Assembly: GCF_949987535.1 (NCBI RefSeq)
Contig: NC_080067.1
Location: 43,894,910 to 43,958,909 of the forward strand
Reading direction: 5' to 3'
DNA from: Balaenoptera acutorostrata
Lineage: Eukaryota; Chordata; Mammalia; Artiodactyla; Balaenopteridae
DNA length: 64,000 nt
Shown here: in pieces, positions 44,941 to 55,165 of the stretch
Numbering within the stretch: the stretch's first letter is position 1
Layout: each line of letters opens with the position of its first letter
The notes under the pieces: model-generated
The model's input: the letters and a program-made list of their open reading frames with translations, nothing else
The model's database searches: none
Told to the model about the DNA's origin: nothing
Program-made: the position numbers and the translations under genes

Positions 44941-47394
44941 CTTGGGAAGCCCTTCAAATTTCCATAGCAAAGAACATGGATGTATCTTTTTATTATAGGA
45001 GAGAACTGGGAATCATAATCCTGATTCCTGCTGGTAGGATAAGACTTCTTAACATCATTGAGATCTTCAAAGACAGATGACTGGGGTTTCATATGTATGA
45101 AAATTTGATATTATACACAATACAATCTATTTGAAACCTCAGAAGCTCTCTGGACTTCTGGGTTCAGAATGATTAGTCAGTGGTCTGAATCCCCATCTAT
45201 CCCTTTCTTAATCTCCTAAACTGGTATTGAATTGTTGTCAGATGGGTCCCGATGATTTTATATTTATGAATTGAATACAAGCTAGCCGTCAGAAAAACAG
45301 CCCTTCCCATCCTAATCTGGTTTGTGCTTGGAAAATTTCCTGCTTTAAGAACCTTAAGGTCTATAAATTTAAAAGAACTGTTTTCTCAGGCAAGCATTTT
45401 TTAATACAGATAGAGTTTCAGAATGGGGTCTGTCTGGAAATGGTGGGAGAAGAGGGACTGATAAGGGCTATTGCAAATGACTGACTTAAAATACTGGGCA
45501 TAAGACAGTAGTGCCCAAAGTCCACTAAGCCATTATCAGATACAGTTCTACCACTGAGTTCTTAAAGATTTAAACGAAAAGAAATGAAAAAGGAAGACAG
45601 AAAAAAAAGGTTTTCTTTGAAGTCTCAGAGTTGTTTGCCTCTGCAAACAGAAGTGTTGTTCTTTCCTCTTAGCAAAGTACTTTTCCTACTGATTCAACAC
45701 TTCATTGCTTTTCTGTCTTCTCAGGACTTGCATGGGGGTCTTGTTCAGTGCTCAGGAATCTTTTTACTTAACTATTTCCAGAGACTTAGATCCTTTCATC
45801 TTTGTCCACAGTTTCCTTCAGTTTGTTTCTTTTGATTCTGTTATTTGATGCTCTTCAAAGATTGTTGAATCCTTGAAGCCATATTCCAACTCTCTTTAAT
45901 GTTTTTAAACACATACACACATTCATTTAAAGAAAAGTGAAATGTAGTTTGAAGATCATGATGAATCACTAAACATATTGTTGGGTATATTGGTCATCTT
46001 TCCTTTTCAGTGAGAAATTTTAGCTTCCATGTATTCTGCAGAGGCACTTAACTTACTTGCAATAACCCCTTCAAACCCCTCAGTGCATTACCAAGTGCAA
46101 AGCATCTCACTTCTTTTTTGGTCTGAATTTATGAGACAACAGTTCCAGAATCATGCCTTGCATTAAGGCCCCAAAATTCTTCCATGTTATAGTTAGTACG
46201 AATCCTGAGGCAGAATCATGGAACAATGCAGTGTTAGGCCAGTCAGGGACAGAAAACCTGTATTTTATGCTCTATCATTATTTAAGCAAATTGCTTGGCT
46301 TCTTGAGTTTTAAGAGAAAAAGAAAATCATAGTCTTGTGGCCATGTCTAGGTCTTTTACCTTTAAGTTATTTACCTTAATTTGATCTTGTTACTACTTTT
46401 TACATAAGAAAATAGACAACTGACTATACAGACACATTTTTTAATCCAGTTTATTAACTAGGTATTAAAATTCTCAGTCAAGGCACTGGATTGTCCACCT
46501 TTGTTGATTAATTTGAGATGTTTGCCATATTAAGAATTTGCCTAAATAAAATTATTTTACTACCCTAAGCCACCCCAGCTCCCAAATATTACAAAAATGT
46601 TTCATTTAATGAGGATTTATTAAGTGTCTTTTTATTTAAGTGAAAAAGAATTGTTCCTTCTCTATTATCTCCCTCAGGAAATAATTTCTTTAACATAGAT
46701 AGATACATTATATTCAATTAATTCCCAGTATAATATCCTAAGACAGTTTTATTAACCCAGTGGTTATTCAGTTAATAATAATTAAAAGCATTTTTCAGAC
46801 TCAATCACTGATCACTTGGTAATAATTACCTCAAGAGAATAGCAAAATGGAGTCATAAATAATTGTTTGACTTCATCTGGTTTAAATTAATAGTATTTAC
46901 CATGCCTTTCAATGGTTAAAGACAAGAATAAATGCCTTTGGGGTGAAATTTCATGAAGTGATTAGAGGGAGAAATGCTGACCCTTATTTTATACTATAAT
47001 AGCTTTACAATCTAGTCTCTTCACCAATAATTGTTAATTCCCACTATTTTCCAATCCTTCTGGGCATATTAAAAAAGGGAAGATTGTATATTAAAAGAGA
47101 CTTCCCTTCTGGCCCCAAATAAGAATCTAAATAAGGAATCTGAGTCTAATTATCCAGCATTACATTAGTCCCCAGAAGAAAAAACATGTTTAATCTTTTC
47201 ATCTTTTTAGAAGACCTAGAGAAAGCCTCACTTATCGTTGGTATGGAAAACAAATATGTAGTGTACATTGTTCCATTTCTTTTAAATTTTAGAATTTCAA
47301 ATAGACCTTACTTTTCTTTTCCGTTTCCTCCCTCCCCTTTTCCCTCGCTTTCCCTCCTCCAAAACATAGTCCCGAAGTTGCCAAATGTGGCAGA
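44941..47394. other. No gene or clear repeat seen
   Basis: About 2.4 kb of AT-rich DNA. A pyrimidine-rich tract lies at about 47,310-47,365. The 83-codon frame at 45584 has no recognisable features. No splice-site-flanked coding block noticed. Confidence 0.35.
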
Positions 47395-49690
47395 TTAAGG
47401 CAGGCATCTGCCCTCGAAAGAGAGGGCCACAGTGGCCCAGAGCAGGGTGTCAGAGCTCAAATCCAGCAAGACAGTGACCACCCAGGATGTCTGCCCTACG
47501 TGGAGGTCAGAGCCGGAGCTGGGTAAGGAACATGTCTGCAAAAGGGCAACCTGGTGTATGTAGCCTGTCAGAGCCCAGACAGGGTGAGGAAGACATCCAG
47601 GCATTGGGCTGCCCAGCACAGAATACTGAAGCCCAAGCAGGGTAATCAGGTGTCCCTGAGGTGAGGACAGCCCAGGACAGGGCATCTCAACTCGAGTGAA
47701 GTGAGTGTCCATGTGGGCAAGAGGGTGGCAGCAGAGATGGGTTACATACTAGGAGATTGATGAAATAAGTAAATAAATTAAGGACATTAAGAGTCAGGTT
47801 CCCCATGGTTGGAGAAGGAAGGTACAAATATGAGAAGGAAGAAAACTAGAATGGACCCCATGGTGTTGGACTGGAATTGGAGGTATCACTGTAAACTCAT
47901 GATTTTCAATATAAATGGGTATAGAGACATAGAAAAGCATATAAATGCAAATGTGTCTTTGTACATGCATGTAAATAAAACCATATTGTTTAAAGATACA
48001 TTTGCATCTATGTTTGAGATATAGATGCAGATATAGATATAGATGGATATAGATATAGATATAGATATAGGTAAATATAGATATAGATATGGATATAGAT
48101 ATAGATAGATATAGATATGGTTATGGATATGGATATAGATATAGATATGGATATAGATATAGATTAGATATAGATATGGTTATGGATATGGATATAGATA
48201 TAGGTATGGATATGGATATAGATATGGATATAGATATAGATATGGATATGGATATAGATATGGATATGGATATAGATATAAATATGGATATGGCTGTAGA
48301 TATAGATATGGATATAGATATGATATGGATATGGATATGCATATAGATATGGTTATGGTTATGGATATATATAGATATAGATATGGATATAGATACAGAT
48401 ATGGATATGGATATATATAGATATGATATGGATATATAGATATGGATATGCAAATGGATATAGACATGGATATGGATATAGATATTGAGATAGATATGGA
48501 TGTGGATATGGATATAGATATGGATATGGCTATAGATATAGATATGGATATGGATATGCAAATAGATATAGATATGGATATAGATATAGATATGGATATT
48601 GATATATAGAATTGAATATAGATATGGATATAGATGTAGATATGGATATCTATCTCTTTCCACTGACAGGGCTTGGGAACAGCCACACTCATAGCAATGA
48701 ACACACCTAACACCCAGATCTTGAGTTATAAGTATGATTTTCCACTAACAGCAACCTAGATTTCTTGGAGAAATGGATGATTCTGGAACTGGGTCAGAGA
48801 GAGTATAAGATGAGCCTATAACATCTTATTATATCAGGAAGCAAGGAAGTGCTTCAAGAATGATGGGGAAATGTCAAAAGGACAGAGAAGCCAGCTGGAG
48901 GGGGCTGCCACTGGCCAAATTAGGGATAATTTGAGCATGAAAATAAAAATAATAATTATAACCTATTGAATAAAACAGGAAACTGTGACTCCAAACAGAT
49001 TTAAATCATGAATGAATTAAAAGTTTCGTGAGAAACAGTTTCAAAGTACCAAAGAGAGTAAGAGTAACTTTCAATGGAAAAGCAGATGCCACCTTAACTA
49101 GGTGATCAAAGTGAACTTCATTAGCAATGGTACAAATCTAAATTGTACATCACCTGATAGGTGTAGCAAAGAGAATGTTGTGGCAGTCCTACCAAAGATT
49201 CATGGCCTGAATATAATCACGAAGAAATGTCAGATGAGCCCAAATTAAAGGATATTGTACAAAACAACTAGCATGTGATTATTAAGTGTCAAGGTTGTGA
49301 AAGTCAAAGAAAAACCGACTTCAAGACTGAAGGAGACTAACATGACTGCTAAATACCATGTGTGATTCTGAACCAGATCCTTTTACTATAAAGTACATAA
49401 TTAGGATATTGGCAAAACTGAAATGGGGGCTGAGGATTAGAAGTTAGCAATGATTCAGTGTTAATTTCCTGATTTTGATGGTTATTCTGTGGTCATGTAG
49501 GAGAATGTGCTTGTAGGGAAATGAACACTGAGGTATTTAAGAATGATAAAACATCGGGTGAGCAATGTGCTCTCCAGTTGTTCGGGAAAACAAAAAGTTT
49601 TCTGTCCTGCACTGTGCTTACAACTTTTCTAAATATTTACTACTGTTCCAAATTTTAAAATAAAATATTATATTTATAAAATATAATATT
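47395..49690 (+). mobile_element. Ancient LINE-like element (HAL1/L1M type?)
   Basis: The left part (47395-47720) consists of diverged tandem units of about 60 bp ('cagagcc...gggta...'). The right part (48700-49650) ends with the phrase series 'ttaatttcctgattttgatggttattctgtggtcatgtaggagaatgtgcttg...aatgaacactgaggtatttaag', which I associate with the 3' end of an old HAL1/L1-like element. It then ends '...attttaaaataaaat'. A satellite has expanded in the middle (48010-48655). Family assignment is from memory and tentative. Confidence 0.4.
48010..48655 (+). repeat. GATATA/GATATG satellite (about 640 bp)
   Basis: Hexamer-based repeat of gatata and gatatg units with higher-order mixing (e.g. 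gatatagatatg blocks), plus scattered point changes (gatgca, gatgtg, gcaaat). It produces periodic false frames: plus-strand Asp-Ile/Met-rich (48089-48346) and two minus-strand Ile-Ser/Tyr-Pro-rich frames of 177-180 codons. Confidence 0.97.
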
Positions 49691-49691
49691 T
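49663..49691. repeat. Short AT-rich perfect hairpin
   Basis: Arms aaatattatattt (49663-49675) and aaatataatattt (49679-49691) with a 3-nt loop. At the tail of the ancient LINE-like element; probably A/T-tail drift. Confidence 0.9.
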
Positions 49692-49764
49692 ATTTGAAAA
49701 ATGAAATAAATCTCATTATTCAATTTGGATTGTTCCCACCTTTTATTTTGTACTCTCATTATTA

Positions 49765-49870
49765 CCCAAAATGCATCTGGAGCTCCTCAAAGGTAAAGAC
49801 TGCATCTTGATCGGCTTTGTACTGCCAAAGTACCTGGAACACAATAGTGTTGCTGAACTGAGAATGGACA
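49765..49870 (+). repeat. L2 3' end remnant
   Basis: 'gagctcctcaaaggtaaagactgcatcttg...tttgtactgccaaagtacctggaacacaatagtgttgctgaact' is the diverged L2 3' terminal pattern (sense). Confidence 0.6.
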
Positions 49871-51576
49871 CATCTCTGTCACCTTCCTTATTCATAGTTG
49901 CAATTGTTACTTTTTCCTGTCAACTTTAATGATGCTTCAGGGAAAATATATTAAAATGGCAATGCCTCTGAGAAATATTTCTCACTTGTCTCTTTTTGCC
50001 TCAACACACATCTCATTTAACCCCATCCTACCCCCCAAATAAAATAAAATAAAATAATAGAAATGCATGTCTTAAACAATCAAAGTCTTTATTATGCTTA
50101 CAACTTAGTCATTTCATTGTTGTTGTTGATGATGATGATGATGATGTTGTTGTTTAGATTTTACCTTTAGGCTATTTTTTTCCTACCTTATCCGCCTTTT
50201 AGTATACAGGTCCTATATTTCCCTCAATACAAATTCCGCATAACCCACATTTTTTTTTTTACACACATCATACATTAGGGCCCTTTAACTGACGTTTGTT
50301 GGCCACATTCTGAATTTTTTCTTGGCTTCCAAACAAACAATTCGAGCCATGATATGGGGAGCTACCTAAGGCAAGTCAACCACTTACTTGTCCAGCACAG
50401 CCATCTTTATGACAGGGCGGTGCTGTAGAAAGAATTTGACCGCTTTATTATATTTTGCCATTAGCATTTTATAAAATGTAGTGGAAAATAGGAAAATGAA
50501 ATGGTTGATATTGGTGAAAAATATAGGTTTCATAAAAGTAATACTATTGAGATAAAGATGAAAATCAGTGGACATGCCAAAAGCTGTAGATTGCATTCCT
50601 ATTCAAATGTTTTCATTGAACTTAACCCGGGTGACAGAGTGTTCTATTACAGGGGGAAAAAAGATCAAAATTACAGCACATATCATATGATATGTTAGAA
50701 ATACATCTTTAAAGATTGTGCTTAAGTTGGCGTAATTAGACTTACCTTATATGTTTGATATTCAATTTTCATTTATGCTTTCAAGAAGGCTTTATATACG
50801 AAAGTAGCAGACTTCCTATAGGGTTCATGAGAGAAAAAGTCCACTCCTCTCCTAAAAGTCAGATAACTTTTCCAGGGTTTTAATTTCCATCAGCTGTGAC
50901 TGAGAATGGAGGGACGGTTGAGAGCAATCATGTTGGTGGCCAAGATGATCACCTCCACCCTCAGCAGTGATGCTGGAATTATAGATTCCCCCACCCACCC
51001 ATAAATCTCATATATGAGTGTCCAGGAGAAATGATCACCTTTTTTTAAGCTGTAGGCTTGGTTAAAGCCAAGATTGTCATAGATTTTATATAAGTTTTTC
51101 ACTGGGATTCAAAATTCAAACTCAATTCTAAGGACTCTGTCCTACTGTTCTTTTCCTATTTTAACAGAAAATGTCTAGAATGCAGGTCAATTAAAGATAG
51201 AGAAGGGAGAGGAGTGGAGTGGAAGGAGATGAGGAAGAGGAAGAGAAAGAAGAAAAGAAAGAAAAAGGGGAACAAGAGAAAAGGAAAGTGGTAATTAAGC
51301 AGAGAAAAGAAGGAAATGCTGATAAGAAGGACAACAAAGAAAACAAGACTAGCTCAGAGGGGTTCAGATTTGACTTCATGATCTCTGGTGTCCATAAATC
51401 ATGGACGCTAGATTCAGAGTGTTCCTTCTAACTTCTCCTCTTTTTCCTTATTATTGTCAAGAGAACGTGGTCAGGACCCCCGTCACGGGGCTCTTATACA
51501 ACTTCCAAGCCACCAGGTTAGTTAACAAGGGCAATAACACTTGCATTTGCACAGTGCATCCCACTTTCTGTATTTT
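49871..51576. other. No gene; two microsatellites and a purine-rich tract
   Basis: Contains (aaaat)n at about 50037-50057, a ttg/gat trinucleotide repeat at about 50118-50156, and a G/A-rich tract at about 51200-51310. The frames at 50384-50698 and 51191-51431 overlap on both strands; the last pair is low-complexity Glu/Lys or Ser/Phe. No recognisable gene. Confidence 0.4.
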
Positions 51577-53475
51577 TTCTAATTAAAGTATAGTTGATTT
51601 ATGGTGTTGTGTTAATTTATGCTGTACAGCAAAGTTACTCAGTTATACACATATATACATTCTTTTTTTATATTCTTTTGCATTATGGTTTATCCCGGGA
51701 AACTGGATATAGTTCCCTGTGCTGTACAGTAGGACCTTGTTGTCTATCCATTCTAAATGTAATAGTTTGCATCTACTAACCCCAAACTCCCAGTCCATGC
51801 CTTCCCCAACCCCCTCCCCCTTGGCAACCACAAGTCTGTTCTCTATGTCTGTGAGTCTGTTTCTGTTTTGTAGGCAGGATCATTTGTGCCATATTTTAGA
51901 TTCCACATATAAGAGATATCATATGGAATTTTTTTCTCTTTCTGACTTATTTCACTTACTGTGATAATCTCTAGTTGCATCCATGTTGCTGCAAATGGCA
52001 TTATTTCCTTCTTTTTATGTCTGAGTAGTATCCCATTGTATATATGTACCACATCTTCTTTATCCATTCATCTGTTGATGGACATTTAGGTTATTTTCAT
52101 ATCTTGGATCTTGTGAATAGTGCTGCTATGAACATAGGAGTGCATGTATCTTTTCGAATTATAGTTTTGTCCAGATATATGCCCAGGAGTGGAACTGCTG
52201 GATCATATGGTAATTCTATTTTTAGTTTTCTGAGGAACCTCCATACTGTTTTCCATAGTGGCTGCACCAACCTACATTCCCACCAACAGTGTAGAAGGGT
52301 TCCCTTTTCTCCACACCCTCTCCAGCATCTGTTATTTGTAGACATTTTAATGATGGCCATTCTGACTGGTGTGAGGTGGTACCTTATTATAGTTTTGATT
52401 TACATTTCTCTAATAATTAGCAATGTTGAGCATCTTTTCATGTGCCTATTGGCCATCTGTATTTTTTCTTTGGAGAAATGTCTATTTAGGTCTTCTGCCC
52501 ATTTTTCGATTGGGTTGTTTTTTTGTTGTTGTTGAGTTGTATGAGCTGTATGTATATTTTGGAAATATACATACATACATAAGCCCTTGTCAGTCGCATC
52601 ATTTGCAAATATTTTCTCCCATTCTGTAGTTTGTCTTTTCGTTTCGTTTATGGTTTCCTTTGCTGTGCAAAAGCTTGTAAGTTTGATTAGGTCTCATTTG
52701 TTTATTTTTGCTTTTATTTCTATTGCCTTGGGAGACTGACGTAAGGAAACATTGGTACTATTTATGTCCGAGAATGTTTTGCCTATGATCTCTTCTAGGA
52801 GGTTTATGGTGTCATGTCTTATGTTTAACTCCAAAACTCAAAACTTCATTTTGAGTTTATTTTTGTGTATGGTGAGAGGGTGTGTTCTAACTTCACTGAT
52901 TTACAGGCAGCTGTCCAACTTTCCCAGCACCACTTGCTGGGGAGATGGTCTTTTTCCCATTTTATATTCTTGCCTCCTTTGTTGAAGATTAATTGACCAT
53001 CAGTGTGTGGGTTTATTTCTGGGCTGTCTATTCTGTTCCATTGATCCGTATGTCTGTTTTTGTACCAATACCACACTGTTTTGATTACTGTAGCTTTGCA
53101 GTATTGTCTGAGGTCTGGGAGGGTTATGCCTCCTGCTTTGTTCTTTTTCCCTAAGATTGCTTTGGCATTCTGGGTCTTTTATGGTTCCATGTAAATTTTT
53201 GGATTATTTGTTCTAGTTCTGTGAAAAATGTCATGGGTAATTTGATAGGGTTCACATTAAATCTGTAGATTGGGGACTTCTCTCATGTCCAGTGGGTAGG
53301 ACTCCACGCCCCCAATGCAGGGGGCCTGGGTTCGATCCCTGGTCTGGGAGCTGGATGCCGCATGCATGCTGCAACTAAGAGTTCATGTACCGCAACTACA
53401 GATCCTGCGTGCCGCAACTGAAAATGCTGCAACAAGGATCCCGCATGCAATAACTGAGACCTGGCGCAGCCAAAA

Positions 53476-53510
<35 letters not shown>

Positions 53511-53904
53511 ATATTTTTTAAAAATCTGTAGATTGCTTTGGGTAGTATTGCCATTTTAACAATATTAATTCTTCCAATCCAAGACTGTAGGCTAGCTTTC
53601 CATTTCTTTGAATACTCTTTAATTTCCTTTATTAATGTTTTATAGTTCTCAGCATATAGTTCTTTCATCTCCTTGATCAGGTTTATTCCTAGGTTTTTTT
53701 TTTTTTTTTTTTTGGTGCAATTTTAAAAGGCACTGGTTTTTTACATTCCCTTTCTGATAGTTCATTGTTAGTGTAAAGAAATGCAACCGATTTCTGAATG
53801 TTAATCTTGTATCCTGCTACTTTGCTGAATTCATTTATAGTTTTAGTAGTTTTTGTGTGGAGTCCTTAGGGTTTTCTATATATAGTACATGTCATCTGCA
53901 TATA
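51577..53904 (-). mobile_element. L1-E: antisense L1, 3' half, left part
   Basis: Starts at the tail (plus-strand 'ttttctaattaaagtatagttgatttatgg'), 3' UTR to about 51900, then the ORF2 C-terminus including the Cys-rich cluster (open piece 52097-52360) and upstream ORF2 blocks (52846-53076). It is interrupted by a SINE (53273) and a Tigger element (53905) and continues at 55050-55165. It has stops and frameshifts. Its 3' UTR type matches the copy at 9945. Confidence 0.85.
53273..53521 (+). mobile_element. CHR-type SINE inside L1-E
   Basis: Begins ggggacttctctcatgtccag, has 'gggttcgatccctggtctgg' and ends in an (aaat)n tail. Target duplication aaatctgtagattg at 53259-53272 and 53522-53535, perfect. 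Confidence 0.92.
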
Positions 53905-55049
53905 CAATAAGTCCCCTACATATGAACCTTCAAGTTGCGAACCTTCAAAGGTGTGACTGTGCATCGCTCATCCAACTTATGGACCAGGGAGTTATAGCGA
54001 CTTTCAAGAAATATTATTTACGTCACACTTTTCATCAGTAAAGGCGAATGATGAATCAGGAATAAACTTGCAACAATTTTGGATGGACTATAACATCTAC
54101 AAGGCCATAAAAAACATTGACTTTGCTTGGAGTAAGGTTACGGCCATCACCATGAATGGGGTTTGGAAGAACCTTTGCCCGCAGTTTGTTCACAAGTTTT
54201 GTGGATTTGAGAAGGTGGATGAGGAGTCCAAAGAGGTCTTCAACAACTTACTGACCCTCATCGAGAAGCTGGAGCTAGATCTGCAAGAGGACAACTTCAT
54301 TGAACTCCTTGCTGTGCAACATGAGGAGCTTACTAATGAAGGCCTGATAGAATTGGAGGCCCAGAGAAAGGACAAAGAGAAACAAAAGGAAGAAGCAACT
54401 GAAGAACTGAAGAGATTCATGATGCAGGAAATGGCAAGGGGATTTTCTTTATTTGAGGAGGCACTGTTAGTTTTTGAGGCACAGGACCTGAACATAGAAT
54501 GGTACACAAAGGTTGCAGCAGCCATTCAGAATGCAATCCAGTGCTACTGTGTCATCTATGATGAGATAAAAAAGAGCTACTACCCAGACATCACTGGATC
54601 TTTTCTTCAAGAGGGTAGATAGAATTGAATCCAGCAAGGAACCAGAACCTGTGCTGACAACGTCAGTGTGAAAGAAGTTGCAACTTGCCCTCCGTCTCCT
54701 GTTGGTGGTGATCCTTCAGCTCTGCCATGTCCCACCTCCACTTCCTCCTCCAGTCAGTAACTCTTCTTGCCTGTTCACTCGTTGCCAGCCCCTGTATGCC
54801 AGCTGTTGTACTGTACTACTGTACTTTTCAAGGTACTGTACTGTAAGATTAAAAATGTTTTCTTTATTTTTTGTGTTTGTTTTTTATGTATTACTTGTGT
54901 GAAAAGTATTAGAAACCTATTACATTACAGTACTATATAGCCGATTGTGTTAGCTGGGTACCTAGGCTAACTTTGTTGGACTTACAAACAAATTGGACTT
55001 ACGAATGCACTCTTGGAACAGAACTCATTCGTATGTAGAGGACTTACTG
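53905..55049 (+). mobile_element. Tigger-type DNA transposon inserted in L1-E
   Basis: Ends caataagtcccctacatatga and (inverted) cagtaagtcctctacatacga are matching terminal inverted repeats. They are flanked by TA at 53903-53904 and 55050-55051. Removing the element rejoins the L1-E sequence ('...ctgcata' with 'tagtgacaatttt...'). 1,145 bp. It keeps an open C-terminal transposase frame but lacks the N-terminal half, so it is an internally deleted, non-autonomous copy. Confidence 0.92.
54068..54622 (+). CDS. Tigger transposase C-terminal half, 184 codons, uninterrupted
   Basis: The protein is the C-terminal part of a pogo/jerky-type (TIGD-like) transposase. It starts Met-Gln-Gln-Phe-Trp-Met-Asp-Tyr and has the family pattern Ile-Lys-Asn-Ile-x-x-Ala-Trp followed by Met-Asn-Gly-Val-Trp-Lys-Asn. 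Further on it shows an acidic segment (about residues 50-95), a Glu/Lys-rich coiled-coil-like region (about 95-120) and the C-terminal helix ending Ser-Phe-Leu-Gln-Glu-Gly-Arg. The DNA-binding N-terminus and most of the DDE core are missing because of the internal deletion, so transposase activity is not expected. The ATG at 54068 lies inside the element with no known promoter, so translation is unproven. I list it as a coding frame because it is open over its whole length, unlike the other transposases here; it may simply be a chance survivor of a dead gene. Confidence 0.6.
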   Translation: MQQFWMDYNIYKAIKNIDFAWSKVTAITMNGVWKNLCPQFVHKFCGFEKVDEESKEVFNNLLTLIEKLELDLQEDNFIELLAVQHEELTNEGLIELEAQRKDKEKQKEEATEELKRFMMQEMARGFSLFEEALLVFEAQDLNIEWYTKVAAAIQNAIQCYCVIYDEIKKSYYPDITGSFLQEGR

Positions 55050-55165
55050 TAGTGACAATTTTACCTCTCCCCTTCCAATTTAGATACCTTTTATTTCTTG
55101 TCTGATTGCTGTGGCTAGGACTTCCAACACTGTGTTGAATAGAAGTGGTGAGAGTATGCATCCCA
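55050..55165 (-). mobile_element. L1-E, remainder beyond the Tigger element
   Basis: Plus-strand 'tagtgacaattttacctc...tttatttcttgtctgattgctgtggctaggacttcc...ttgaatagaagtggtgagagt' resumes the L1 ORF2 RT region in reverse. It ends near 55165 (5' truncation). Confidence 0.85.

Noticed and set aside
48010..48655. CRISPR-like regular array
   Set aside because: Short-unit satellite without unique spacers, in a mammalian genome; no CRISPR or cas context.
48121..48713. Two long Ile/Ser/Tyr-rich minus-strand frames (180 and 177 codons)
   Set aside because: Translations of the GATATA/GATATG satellite; periodic and low complexity, not protein-like.
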